Assembly (NCBI RefSeq): GCF_014193285.1
Contig: NZ_JACHZE010000006.1
Location: 240,165-304,164, forward strand
Reading direction: 5' to 3'
Source: Atlantibacter sp. RC6
GTDB lineage: Bacteria; Pseudomonadota; Gammaproteobacteria; Enterobacterales; Enterobacteriaceae
Length of the DNA stretch: 64,000 nt
A model generated the notes under the pieces. That model was not told the DNA's origin, searched no databases, and saw only the letters and a list, made by a program, of their open reading frames with translations. The translations under genes were made by a program, and so were the position numbers. This document shows, piece by piece, positions 8,648 to 17,031 of this stretch (its first letter is position 1; every line of letters starts with the position of its first letter).

Positions 8648-8995
8648 TTACCGAGGTACCTGTTCAAACGTGGCCGTCAGTTCATAGAGCGGCCCGGTCT
8701 TTGTCATGCTCCAGGAGCGGCAGACGAACAGCGCCTGCACCCCCGTATCCGATGGCGTCCAGTAGAACGACTCCACCGCCATGCGTGCTGTCAGAAACGC
8801 CTCGGCCTGCTTCGCCGGGTTCACGCGGCAAGATCCATTAACGCCGCGAAACGTCAGCGAGTATTTAGCCATCAGCGGGTTAATGCCTTTCTTCTGGCGT
8901 TGCTCGTAACCGTCACCGAGTTTGACGACAGCAACGTTAGGGGTGCGTTCGGCGCTGTAGCCGCGTTGAGGTTTCCAGATGAAGATTTCAGGCAT
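8648..8995 (-). CDS. M: Minor tail protein M
   Basis: 115 aa, lambda gpM family (lambda 109 aa), a component of the tail tip hub. The pattern VAVVKLGDGYEQRQKKGINP ... FWTP-like SFYWTPSDTG, and a C-terminal ELTATFEQVPR are typical. CAAGGAG lies before the ATG. It follows tape measure H in the usual H-M-L order, but a 33-codon gene precedes it and small genes follow it. Confidence 0.9.
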   Translation of the reverse strand: MPEIFIWKPQRGYSAERTPNVAVVKLGDGYEQRQKKGINPLMAKYSLTFRGVNGSCRVNPAKQAEAFLTARMAVESFYWTPSDTGVQALFVCRSWSMTKTGPLYELTATFEQVPR

Positions 8996-9007
8996 ATCTG
9001 CTCCTTG

Positions 9008-9109
9008 TTAACTTAACCAGCCCCGACCACTCATGTATCCTACAATCAGTGTTAATAGAGGAAAGAGGAGCCACAGGAGCCATGAATAATGCTCAATAAA
9101 ATCAGCCAT
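9008..9109 (-). CDS. Small membrane protein, 33 aa
   Basis: A short frame starting at 9109 with GAGGTG upstream and ending 12 bp before the M start, so it lies between H and M in the leftward operon. The product is one hydrophobic helix (HYSWLLWLLFPLLTLIVGYM) followed by a short basic tail, i.e. a single-pass membrane peptide. Its 5' end overlaps the start of the divergent plus-strand gene at 9089. Support: ribosome site, operon fit and a clean membrane segment. Its role is unknown. Confidence 0.5.
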   Translation of the reverse strand: MADFIEHYSWLLWLLFPLLTLIVGYMSGRGWLS

Positions 9110-9487
9110 ATTTCACCTCTGTTTGGTTTGTTATCTCCGGCAATAGGGATTGTGACTTTCTTTATTGGCAGAAAACTTGGCAAGCGCGATGCTTACCGAA
9201 ATGAACGCAATAAAGCCGCCGAGCCGGTATATATCGGCGTACTGTCGCATATAGAGAAAATATCGCAGCGGATGAACGTCAGGATTCCTGTCACCCAAAA
9301 ACAAGTAGATACTCTCTGCTGGCACTCCCGCAGCACTGAAGCGGAAAAAATTCAGACAGCCTGGAAAGAATACAAAACCGTTGAATTAATGGCTGGTGAT
9401 GAGTATTCGTCAGACCCTGGATTCACCGACTACGACTATTTCGTTGAGGTTGCGAAGAAATTTGCAAAACTTGTCGAAAAGAAATGA
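9089..9487 (+). CDS. Membrane-anchored cargo (moron) protein, 132 aa
   Basis: On the plus strand between tape measure H (ends 9489) and tail gene M, against the direction of the tail operon. The N-terminal hydrophobic segment (residues ~8-27, ISPLFGLLSPAIGIVTFFIG) is followed by basic residues and a cytoplasmic-type charged domain (HIEKISQRMNVRIP ... KKFAKLVEKK), so it probably spans the inner membrane once. A GGAGC ribosome-like site precedes the ATG. Opposite-strand insertion in a late operon is typical of lysogenic morons such as superinfection-exclusion proteins, but no specific family is recognised. Confidence 0.65.
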   Translation: MLNKISHISPLFGLLSPAIGIVTFFIGRKLGKRDAYRNERNKAAEPVYIGVLSHIEKISQRMNVRIPVTQKQVDTLCWHSRSTEAEKIQTAWKEYKTVELMAGDEYSSDPGFTDYDYFVEVAKKFAKLVEKK

Positions 9488-9488
9488 C

Positions 9489-12400
9489 TTACCGCTTGTT
9501 TCGCGGCTGAATTAATCCGCCAGGACGTGAAGCCTGGTCGCTTATTTGGAATAATGCGACCCGCTTCATCATCCCTTCCATCTGCTTTATAGTGGCATCG
9601 TCGATACCGCCGGTAGTGTTGATTTCAAATGTGATGTGCTGAACAACGCCACCCCCGCCTGCTTTATCTGCTGGAATGATCTTCCCTGACTTGTTCGGCA
9701 TGAATATCTGCTGACCTCCGGTAGTCTGGAATACCTCTGAGCGTCCATCCTCGTTAATGCGATAGGCATTGCCAGCAGACACCGTGCCACCGTAACGGCG
9801 ACCACCGGCAAGCGCCATGCCTTTAGCCATCAGCATTGAACCAGCGTACGCTGATTGCCCCACCGCAGCGGCACTACCGTACGTTGCGATGGAGGCGCTC
9901 ATAGCAGCGGGTGCCCATGCAGCTGCGGCAGCTGAAGCCTGGGCTGTAGTAGCCGCCAGAGAAGCAGCCGCAGCCGCCTGTCCCATAAGCTGACTTTTAG
10001 CCCATTCAATGCCCATCTGTACAAAGCTGCCCACCACGCTGTTTAAAATCGTGGTGCCGATGTTGGCGAAGGATTCCCGCAGGCTTTGAGTGCCGTTTAT
10101 CAGGCCGGTGATGGCGCTGGTTGCCCCACCCTGTAAGGAGTCTACGGCAGCGCCAATCATGCTGTTAATCTGGCTTTGCTGCTGCCACTCTTCCCACATG
10201 GCCGCCATGCGCCGCTGGTGATACTGTTCCTCGATGCTGGCCCGTAACGCTTCGGCTTCTGCGATCTTTTGCGGATAAAGGGTTACGTACTCATTGAGCT
10301 GCGCCATCTGATCCTGATAGGTGTTATCCACTGCGGCAACCGGCGACACCTGCCCCTGCAGGCTGGTGAAGTTCTGACTGGCCTGAGTGCGCTTTTTCTC
10401 TTCCTCCGCAGCGGCCTTTATCGCCTGCTGACTTCTCCAGATTGCGTCGGCCTGCTGCTCAGCCTTAGCTATTTGCGCGTCAGTCGCTTTATTTCCCAGC
10501 GCCATAACCGCATCGTACTTCGCCAGTTCAAGCGAGCCATCGGCATAACCGGTGTTGAGTCGCTCCAGTGCGGACTGCTGACGAGATAAAAATTGCGTTG
10601 CGTCGTCAGCGGACTTCTTCGCTTCCTTGTTTGCGGCTTTTCGCGCGCTGGTTAACCGCTCGGTTTCTGCATACATGTCCTGTAGCGTCCCGACAAGTTT
10701 GTCGCCCTTAGCGATCCCGGCATCTTCGGCATCATACTGAGCCTGTAATTTGGCTCTGGCTTCACCCTCCAGTTTAGAAAGCGCAAGGCGGCGTTCGGCG
10801 TTCTGAATGAGTTTCTTCGCTTCGGGGGAGTCTTCCGGTTCCACAGGTTGTATATTCCCGGTACTGGCGGCTTTTTTATTCAAGCTATCAAGCGTCTGAA
10901 TTGTTAAAGTCATTGCGGCAACTGCCGCATTATTTGCTTTCGGGATTTTGTATTTCAGATTGTCATATAGAGTTTCAAAAGCAGACTCTGAGTCATGAAT
11001 CGTCTGATTTAACTGTTTTTGAATATCTACGAGTTTCCGTTGAGTTTCACTTAACTCTCGTGAAGCTTTTTCAGCCTCAGCGGCTTTACCTGAAGTCTCA
11101 CCGAGCGCCCCTGTCAGCCTTTCCTGAGCTTCAGCTATTACATACGCGGGAGCGCCTGAGTTCTTAAGACCTTGTAGTTGTCTCTCAAGCTCAGCAGCCT
11201 TTTTTCGTGACTCGTCAAGACTGTCGTACATGTCCATTAGAGCATCTTTCTGATTACGAATAGAGTCAGTTGTTTTGTATAGCGTGTCCTTCAATTGAAT
11301 CGCACTCATTTCTTTCATTCTGGCGATAACATCATCCAGACTGTCAGCAAACTTTATGCTTTCCTCTTTCGCCTGTTTAGCGCTTTGCCACCAGTAAAGC
11401 AAAGCCCCAGCAGCGATCATTATTACCCCGGCAGGTCCACCAATTAACGAAAATGCATTACGCAATAACTCCATTCCAATAGACGCACCGCTTGCGGCGG
11501 CTGAAGCTCGCACAGTAGCTGCTGCCTGTGCTGTTTCTGCTTCAGCTAGCGCGATGGAGGCTGCGGTTGCTCTTGTCTTTGCGGCGATAAGGTTATCGAG
11601 CGCTAACATTTCCGCCGCGCTACCCCTTGCTACGTTATATTCAGCTTGGGCAAGGTTAAGCGCAGAAATCGCAGCTTCCTTATCTGCTAGCGATCTGCGT
11701 TGTGTAGCATTGGCTGAAAAGAGCGCTGCTTGAGCCGCCTGATTTTCAGCAGTTATCATTTGGCGGTTCGCGGCGATGTTCTGAATCTTACTGGCTATCC
11801 CTGCTTTCAAAGCACCTGCATAACGCCCAGCCAGAACAAGAGCAAATGCTTTCGCTGCAATAGTGGCGGTATCAATAAATCCAGCCATGCTTTCGGAGTC
11901 CCGACCAAACTCAAGAATAGTGTCGGCGGCAGCAATAATACCATTGGTAAAAGTTTGTAGCGCGCCAGTCTGACCCTCGATTGCCACCAAAACCTCGGTA
12001 AATGCCGTTTTCATCCTCACGCCAGCATCGGTAAGGTTGTTGGACATTCCCGCCGCTGCGGCTGCGTTCTCATTAAGTGACTGCCGCAAACCCTCGCTTA
12101 AATCTGATGCCGTTAGCTTGCCTGCCGCGCCCAGCGCTCGCACTTCGGCGGAGGTTTTTTTGCTGGCGGTGGCAATATCATTGATCACCGTTGGGATGGC
12201 AGTTGTGATGGACTCCCACTGATCGGCGGAGACTTTCCCTGTGTTTATCGCTTTGGTGAATGCGCTGATGGCTGACTCAGCACGATCTGCGCTGGCGGCG
12301 TTTTTTACGAACGCATATGACATTGAGTCCTGGACATCGATAGCCTGTTCCGTGGAATAGCCCATACTGCGCAGGCTGTCGGCGCTTCGAATATAAAGCT

Positions 12401-12749
12401 CCTGGGCCTCCGCTAAAGATCGGTAAGTCCCGTTAGCGGTGTTAAGCAAGCGCTTCTGAACGCTTTCAAATTCAGCCTGGCTCGATGTCGCCATCTGTAC
12501 GCGCTCGGCCATCTCCTGATAGCTCTGGACCATTTTTGCCATCTCACGCAAAGCACCAGCAGCGAATATTAATTTGATGGTCGCCGCGAGTTTCGAAAGC
12601 GTGGTGTTTAGATTATCTGCTGATTCGTCGGTATCATCAAAATTACTCTGGAGATCGTTAGTCATATCGACAACATTACGCCCGGCGTTAAGCAACTGCG
12701 CCGTATCAGCACGAATGATGTAAACAATTTCACCTACGTTTTCGGCCAT
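9489..12749 (-). CDS. H: Tail tape measure protein H
   Basis: 1086 aa (lambda H 853). Its length sets the tail length, so the tail should be longer than lambda's if scaling holds. The N-terminus (GEIVYIIRADTAQLLNAGRNVV) and tape-measure domain (residues ~55-260, LSKLAATIKLIFAAGALREMAKMV ... SADQWESITTAIPTVINDIA) match the tape_meas_nterm family. Hydrophobic segments occur near residues 430-455 (LIGGPAGVIMIAAGALLYWWQ), with long coiled coils at ~460-840 and a small C-terminal domain. It also forms the channel for DNA ejection. Confidence 0.94.
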   Translation of the reverse strand: MAENVGEIVYIIRADTAQLLNAGRNVVDMTNDLQSNFDDTDESADNLNTTLSKLAATIKLIFAAGALREMAKMVQSYQEMAERVQMATSSQAEFESVQKRLLNTANGTYRSLAEAQELYIRSADSLRSMGYSTEQAIDVQDSMSYAFVKNAASADRAESAISAFTKAINTGKVSADQWESITTAIPTVINDIATASKKTSAEVRALGAAGKLTASDLSEGLRQSLNENAAAAAGMSNNLTDAGVRMKTAFTEVLVAIEGQTGALQTFTNGIIAAADTILEFGRDSESMAGFIDTATIAAKAFALVLAGRYAGALKAGIASKIQNIAANRQMITAENQAAQAALFSANATQRRSLADKEAAISALNLAQAEYNVARGSAAEMLALDNLIAAKTRATAASIALAEAETAQAAATVRASAAASGASIGMELLRNAFSLIGGPAGVIMIAAGALLYWWQSAKQAKEESIKFADSLDDVIARMKEMSAIQLKDTLYKTTDSIRNQKDALMDMYDSLDESRKKAAELERQLQGLKNSGAPAYVIAEAQERLTGALGETSGKAAEAEKASRELSETQRKLVDIQKQLNQTIHDSESAFETLYDNLKYKIPKANNAAVAAMTLTIQTLDSLNKKAASTGNIQPVEPEDSPEAKKLIQNAERRLALSKLEGEARAKLQAQYDAEDAGIAKGDKLVGTLQDMYAETERLTSARKAANKEAKKSADDATQFLSRQQSALERLNTGYADGSLELAKYDAVMALGNKATDAQIAKAEQQADAIWRSQQAIKAAAEEEKKRTQASQNFTSLQGQVSPVAAVDNTYQDQMAQLNEYVTLYPQKIAEAEALRASIEEQYHQRRMAAMWEEWQQQSQINSMIGAAVDSLQGGATSAITGLINGTQSLRESFANIGTTILNSVVGSFVQMGIEWAKSQLMGQAAAAASLAATTAQASAAAAAWAPAAMSASIATYGSAAAVGQSAYAGSMLMAKGMALAGGRRYGGTVSAGNAYRINEDGRSEVFQTTGGQQIFMPNKSGKIIPADKAGGGGVVQHITFEINTTGGIDDATIKQMEGMMKRVALFQISDQASRPGGLIQPRNKR

Positions 12750-12769
12750 TTTAATTTTCTCCAGGCATT

Positions 12770-12794
12770 AAAAAACCCCGACATGGCGGGGTTT
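12770..12794 (-). terminator. Terminator after periplasmic cargo gene
   Basis: Hairpin AACCCCG / CGGGGTT with a run of A on the plus strand (U run leftward). It lies 28 bp past the stop of the gene at 12822 and just before the tape measure ribosome site, isolating the cargo transcript from H. Confidence 0.8.
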
Positions 12795-12821
12795 AATTCG
12801 ATATTATATTGCGATTAAGCT

Positions 12822-13505
12822 TCAGAAGTATCCAATCTGTTGACATACCTGTTGAGTAGCCAATTGTTTGCTCTCATCGCTACCGAAAGATATGACGGCA
12901 GCATTGAGGTCCCTTCCTTTACCAACGATCATTATTAGGAATGGTGTATTGCCAACATACCCGCCATAAGAATTTTTTGAATTGACATATCCACAATATT
13001 CACCATTGCCATTGGATATAAATTGGGAATGTTTAAACTTAGCACTATCAGGATCTTTTAATTTATCGGTAATAGCTTTTTCTACAGCCGTTTTTTCCGC
13101 TGTAGTCAAATTTCGCCATTTTGGATTGTCGATCGGTTTTATCCGTTCACTTTCCTTTTGCATTACTTGGCACTTATCCCACTGCTCCGTTACTTTGACT
13201 ATCCTGTCAGAAACAGCGAAGCTAGAGCCATCAGTTGCTGCGGCATATACTTTTGAACCATCATCAATCATTTTTAGCGCCCCTTTGTTTTGAGTAAGAG
13301 GTGGACTAAAAACAAATGTTCCATCTGGGCGATGCAATTTTATTGAATCACCTAAAACTTCCACTTTTGCAGGAACGGGTATGCTCATGTTACCCATGAC
13401 GCCATTTGCAAGACTAGCTTTTGCGTAACTACATTGGTAGGTTTCTGCGGCATCAGCTGTGGCGGTTATTAACCACAATGCGCATCCCAAAAAAAATACT
13501 TTCAT
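12822..13505 (-). CDS. Exported cargo (moron) protein, 227 aa
   Basis: The start is set at 13505, where the reading begins with a Sec signal peptide (MKVFFLGCALWLITATADAAETY, cut after ADA). The mature protein is periplasmic, with Cys residues that could pair. Its C-terminal part, LKDPDSAKFKHSQF ... EYCGYVNSKNSYGGYVGNTPFLI, matches a small domain common in exported proteobacterial proteins (DPDSAKF...CGYVNxKNxxGGYxG). It lies between the tail chaperone and tape measure with its own terminator and a possible promoter (TTGCGC-16-TAGGAT), so it is probably expressed in the lysogen. Function unknown. Confidence 0.75.
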   Translation of the reverse strand: MKVFFLGCALWLITATADAAETYQCSYAKASLANGVMGNMSIPVPAKVEVLGDSIKLHRPDGTFVFSPPLTQNKGALKMIDDGSKVYAAATDGSSFAVSDRIVKVTEQWDKCQVMQKESERIKPIDNPKWRNLTTAEKTAVEKAITDKLKDPDSAKFKHSQFISNGNGEYCGYVNSKNSYGGYVGNTPFLIMIVGKGRDLNAAVISFGSDESKQLATQQVCQQIGYF

Positions 13506-13595
13506 TCCATTTCCCCAGCAATAACGAATATTCACATCCTATCAGGGGAGCGTGTCAGCGCAACGGGCAGGATTGATTTTTTGATCTCACACAGA

Positions 13596-13626
13596 GAAAA
13601 CCCCTTCCCGTTAATGGCTCAGGGGC
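13596..13626 (-). terminator. Probable terminator after lipoprotein gene
   Basis: CCCCT/AGGGG stem with a ~15-nt loop, followed leftward by TTTTCTCT. Weaker than the other terminators here, but it lies just after the lipoprotein stop. Confidence 0.5.
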
Positions 13627-13636
13627 TGAAAAGGTT

Positions 13637-14152
13637 TTAATACAGGCTGTCCACGTAATTATTTACTGGTTCAGGCAGTAAATCCTGAGGATGATCCCCG
13701 CCGAAAGTGGCCCATTTGCTACTGCCATTCAGGATGGTAGAGGCAATCACTTTTGATGTTGCAGCATTAAACACTGTTACCTTGACCTCAATTTTATCCG
13801 GGATACCTGACCATTCAGTTGCTCTGTCTTCCCAGTGTAAAATTTGAGGGACCACATAATATCCCTCAGACAGAGAGTTGTGCTTTTGCAGGCACGCCAG
13901 CTCGTTGCACTGAGAAACAATGACAGCATTATCGGTATAGCGGGAAAAAGCTGATCTGACCGCTTGCGCCGTCGCTTCGCCTGAACCACTGTAAGGCTTC
14001 CCTTCATAACTCCCGTCAGCAGAACCAGAAATCACAACCGGCTTACTTTTTATCAAGAGTTCTGTGCTCTTCGTGACTTCAACGCTCTTGTACTTAGAAG
14101 AACAACCCGTAAGAACAATGATCCCCACAATCACCATTAAAACTTTATTCAT
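13637..14152 (-). CDS. DUF4823-type lipoprotein cargo gene, 171 aa
   Basis: A lipoprotein signal (MNKVLMVIVGIIVLTGCSS, lipobox LTGC) is followed by a ~150-residue domain resembling DUF4823 lipoproteins (RYTDNAVIVSQC ... GYYVVPQILHWEDRATEWSG ... VTVFNAATSKVIAS). Ser at +2 of the mature form predicts outer-membrane sorting. It sits between the tail chaperone and tape measure, next to another exported cargo protein, a place where lambdoid phages carry lysogenic-conversion genes. It may modify the envelope or block superinfection (inference); no experimental role is known to me. Confidence 0.75.
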   Translation of the reverse strand: MNKVLMVIVGIIVLTGCSSKYKSVEVTKSTELLIKSKPVVISGSADGSYEGKPYSGSGEATAQAVRSAFSRYTDNAVIVSQCNELACLQKHNSLSEGYYVVPQILHWEDRATEWSGIPDKIEVKVTVFNAATSKVIASTILNGSSKWATFGGDHPQDLLPEPVNNYVDSLY

Positions 14153-14240
14153 AATTATCCTTAACTTAAATTTTAATTCAGCACATTTCCTTGCGATTCT
14201 GAGTTAGGTGAGTTTTGTTCTCAATGATTTTTATCATCGA

Positions 14241-14894
14241 TTAGTGCAGCCCGTTCCGCTGCGCATCGAGTGCGAACATCTTCTCTGCCCAGTCCATAGC
14301 CTCATCGTAATGCTGCTCGGTCGGGATTTTAGCGGCTTCCTTCTGCGGATATTTGGCGTTCATTGCCGTCCTGAAGCTGGTCATGGTCATGTTCCAGGCA
14401 TCGGACTCGCTCATGCCCAGGTGTGCCACAGCCAGATAAACGAAAGACCGGGCATCGAATTTCCCCGAGTATTCGCCCTCACCTTTGCTGGCGGCTTCCT
14501 GCGGCTGATCGCCCACCACCCCATGGCGAATAAGATGGCGCGCCAGTTGGATAATGTGTGATACCGGCAGCAGGCCAGGGCGATACGATAACTTACCTTT
14601 TGCTGTGACTGAGCACACACCGATCGCCTGGCGGAGATCATCATCACAGGCCGCCTGCACCACCTTCGCTGCGGTAACAACCATGTCGGCAAAACAGCGC
14701 GCCTGGATGCTGCGCATCACTTCAACATCGCTGATCCGGTGTTCTGGATAATGTCCGCCGTGCACCGTCACGAACGCCCCGACAATCTCTTCCGGCGTGC
14801 CGATGCGCGACATTGCAAGAAATGAGGGATTAAGGAATATTCTCCGGCCACCGGCGCGGATCTCCGCCTGGCCGATATCGGTAATTGCCTGCAT
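14241..14894 (-). CDS. Tail assembly chaperone (lambda G/GT equivalent)
   Basis: 217 aa, located between the tail tube gene and tape measure where lambda encodes G and GT. The N-terminal two thirds (IGQAEIRAGGRRIFLNPSFLAMSRIGTPEEIV) resembles a G-like/DUF6246 phage protein. The C-terminal part (YLAVAHLGMSESDAWNMTMTSFRTAMNAKYPQ) resembles the GT/tail-chaperone helical domain. Such chaperones coat the tape measure during tail assembly. It reads as one continuous frame, so no programmed frameshift is needed here, unlike lambda. Confidence 0.75.
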   Translation of the reverse strand: MQAITDIGQAEIRAGGRRIFLNPSFLAMSRIGTPEEIVGAFVTVHGGHYPEHRISDVEVMRSIQARCFADMVVTAAKVVQAACDDDLRQAIGVCSVTAKGKLSYRPGLLPVSHIIQLARHLIRHGVVGDQPQEAASKGEGEYSGKFDARSFVYLAVAHLGMSESDAWNMTMTSFRTAMNAKYPQKEAAKIPTEQHYDEAMDWAEKMFALDAQRNGLH

Positions 14895-14925
14895 AAAACC
14901 TCAAAGGGGCTTTCGCCCCTGTCAG

Positions 14926-15660
14926 TTAAGACGCGTTAACCACAACCGTTGCCGGGCTCGTGATGACGGTACCGGCGGTAGGCGATGAGACCTGGCAGGT
15001 GTAAGAGCCGGCATCCCCCGCCACCGCGCTGGCTTTGGTGTAGGTAGCCGCCGTGGCCCCGCTGATATCCGTGCCGTTCTTCTTCCACTGATACGTCAGC
15101 GCTGAACCATCCGTCACGGTCGCCGCTGTGGTAAGCGTCAGCGTGCTGCCGGTGGTGATGGTGCGGTTCTGCGGCTGGGAGGTGATGTTAATGACCGCGC
15201 CGACGTCGCGGACATCCACCAGCCCGGCACTGGAGGCTTCAATCGACCACGTGGCCACGTCATCATGCGGTGATTCATCCTGCCAGCTCGTTACCAGGAA
15301 CGGGCCTTCAGTGATATCGAACGGCGAGATGATTTTCAGCCACACGTAAGGCTGGTTGCTGGTTTCTCCGGGCGGGTTGTAAACATGGCGCTTCATTTCC
15401 TTCTGGCCGTAGATAGCTTCCTTGCGGCTTACGCCATCACCGGAGAAGGATACGTTTTTATACGTGACCAGATTCTCCTGGGTATACGCCGCGCTCTGGT
15501 CAGCCGTGGCGTCTGCGGTTTCCCATTCAACGCCGGTTGTTTTGCCACGCATCATACCGAGGCGCTTGTACTGGCTCAGCGTGGGCTGAACCTCCGGGCA
15601 ACCAATCGCAAAATAAACGACGACGTCGCGCCCCGTGAATGCACCTGATTCACAAGTCAT
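14926..15660 (-). CDS. V: Major tail tube protein V with C-terminal Ig-like domain
   Basis: 244 aa. Residues ~1-155 form the tail tube domain (RDVVVYFAIGCPEVQPTLSQYKRL; N15/ES18-like tail tube). Residues ~158-244 are an immunoglobulin-like domain (TSQPQNRTITTGSTLTLT ... YQWKKNGTDISGATAATY ... AGSYTCQVSS), displayed on the outside of the tail as in lambda gpV. It is followed by the chaperone gene and preceded by the terminator protein U, the expected order. Confidence 0.9.
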   Translation of the reverse strand: MTCESGAFTGRDVVVYFAIGCPEVQPTLSQYKRLGMMRGKTTGVEWETADATADQSAAYTQENLVTYKNVSFSGDGVSRKEAIYGQKEMKRHVYNPPGETSNQPYVWLKIISPFDITEGPFLVTSWQDESPHDDVATWSIEASSAGLVDVRDVGAVINITSQPQNRTITTGSTLTLTTAATVTDGSALTYQWKKNGTDISGATAATYTKASAVAGDAGSYTCQVSSPTAGTVITSPATVVVNAS

Positions 15661-15675
15661 ATGTGTTACTCCGTA

Positions 15676-16062
15676 TTATCGGGAAATAATGGTCTGGAAG
15701 TTAATTTCGAAGGCGCAGCGGCCCTCTTCGGTGCGGAAGGCGGGAACGCCCCCGACTGGCTGCATTGAGATGATGCATTCGGTGTGGTAGTCATCGAGCA
15801 TGGCCTGGCGGATGGCGTCGGCGGTGTTCTCCACCGCATCAACATCGGCGTCGTTCTGCCCGGTCAGCAGGATGAAGCGGAAATAGTCACGGGTGATGGC
15901 CTCTTCTGCCGCGCCACCGCCTTGCTGCTGGATAACGAGATAGCGGTCGTTCTGTGAATCCTCCACTTCAACCCAGAACCGCTTTTGTACACGGTAGCCG
16001 GTATCAAAACCGTGGCTCTGCAGCCAGGCGCGTAACGCGTCAAAAACCTCGTTTCGCGTCAT
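15676..16062 (-). CDS. Tail terminator protein (U-like)
   Basis: 128 aa. It stops tail tube polymerisation and joins tail to head. The sequence MTRNEVFDALRAWLQSHGF ... YRVQKRFWVEVEDSQNDRYLVIQQQGGG ... DYFRFILLTGQND matches the phage tail-terminator/minor tail U group. Its ATG overlaps the TGA of the upstream gene (16059-16062), indicating translational coupling. It lies directly before the tail tube gene. Confidence 0.8.
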   Translation of the reverse strand: MTRNEVFDALRAWLQSHGFDTGYRVQKRFWVEVEDSQNDRYLVIQQQGGGAAEEAITRDYFRFILLTGQNDADVDAVENTADAIRQAMLDDYHTECIISMQPVGGVPAFRTEEGRCAFEINFQTIISR

Positions 16063-16454
16063 AATTTGTAGCCTCGTTTAATGGTGGCTTTGATGTCGGC
16101 AATGCCGTCGCGCTCAAACCCTTTACGCAGGAAATCTGGCTCAGCGTCCGGGTCCCAGTAATTACCGCTGCCGTCCGGGCGCGGCTTGCCTTTTAACGTG
16201 CCACCGGCTGCATTCACCCGCGCAGCATAGTTCGCGGTATAGCCGACCCGTCCGGTCATTCCGCCCGGCTCTGGCTTCAGTTCGCGATACATGCTGTTCA
16301 CCAGCGTGGAGGTATGAATGGGGGTGATCTGCGCTGCATAACCCGAGCCGACGATCATGACTTCGGTGATCACCTTTTCTGTCACTGCCCCGGCGATATT
16401 TCCAATCACGTTACCCATGTTTAACTGAACACGTTTGATACCTTTAACGGGCAT
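16059..16454 (-). CDS. HK97 gp10-like / minor tail Z-like protein
   Basis: 131 aa. It contains a GYAAQITPIHTSTLVNSMYRELKPEPGGMTGRVGYTANYAARV stretch, the signature of the HK97 gp10/minor tail Z family, which works in tail completion or head-tail joining. The C-terminal WDPDAEPDFLRKGFERDG is also typical. It sits between the neck gene at 16475 and tail terminator U and overlaps U by 4 bp. Confidence 0.8.
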   Translation of the reverse strand: MPVKGIKRVQLNMGNVIGNIAGAVTEKVITEVMIVGSGYAAQITPIHTSTLVNSMYRELKPEPGGMTGRVGYTANYAARVNAAGGTLKGKPRPDGSGNYWDPDAEPDFLRKGFERDGIADIKATIKRGYKL

Positions 16455-16474
16455 AGCGTTGTCTCCTGGGGTTA

Positions 16475-16861
16475 TCAGGCACCGAGCGAGTTACGATTAG
16501 ATGTCAGGATTTTGTAGTCGGGTTCCTCGTCGAAAAACGACATATCCCACATCTTGACTGCCCGGATCACATCACCTTTCGCTTTTACCGGGTCTGGCTC
16601 AGCGGTTGTGTCACCCACAGCGACATAGTCGTTACGCAGCGGTTTACGGACATCTGCGCCGTTGTGCTTCAGCTCGGTGGAGATAATCAGGTTGGTGGTG
16701 AATTCGGTACCGGCATCATCGATCGCCTGTTCCTGGTTTATTTCCCAGGTGCAGTCGATAAGATACGGCGTGCCGGTTAGCCAGGTGCCTTTCCAGTCAT
16801 CGTATGTACGCGGGTAAATGGTAGCGAGGTTGGTATATACCCAGTTCGCTGTCGCGCTCAT
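16475..16861 (-). CDS. Putative head-tail closure (neck) protein
   Basis: 128 aa, between the adaptor gene and the gp10-like gene, a position that normally encodes a head closure/stopper protein. The sequence (ATANWVYTNLATIYPRTYDDWKGTWLTGTPYLIDC ... LKHNGADVRKPLRNDYVAVGD) looks like a soluble beta-rich structural protein without signals. Assignment rests mainly on gene order and similarity to ES18/N15-type neck proteins as I remember them; the exact role is inferred. Its start overlaps the end of the gene at 16858. Confidence 0.55.
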   Translation of the reverse strand: MSATANWVYTNLATIYPRTYDDWKGTWLTGTPYLIDCTWEINQEQAIDDAGTEFTTNLIISTELKHNGADVRKPLRNDYVAVGDTTAEPDPVKAKGDVIRAVKMWDMSFFDEEPDYKILTSNRNSLGA

Positions 16862-17031
16862 GGCTCCTCCCAGCGGATCACTTCTGGTTTCCCGGCGGCA
16901 ACCTCACGGTAAAAGATGAACCATTCACCGTTACCTTTGATGTAGCCGGTGGCCTTCCTGCCGCTGTCTGTCATCACCCAGACCTTAACGAACGGCTCCG
17001 GCAGACGCTGCTTCACCGATACCCAGGCCAT
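16858..17031 (-). CDS. DUF551 domain protein, 57 aa
   Basis: The start is put at 17031 (MAWVSVKQRLPEPFVKVWVM), which overlaps the upstream TAA by one base. The WVSVKQRLPEPFVKVWV ... GEWFIFY ... PEVIRWEEP pattern is the DUF551 family, small phage proteins that usually sit in early or accessory regions. Finding it inside the head-tail connector operon is unusual but known for mosaic phages. Function unknown. Confidence 0.75.
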   Translation of the reverse strand: MAWVSVKQRLPEPFVKVWVMTDSGRKATGYIKGNGEWFIFYREVAAGKPEVIRWEEP

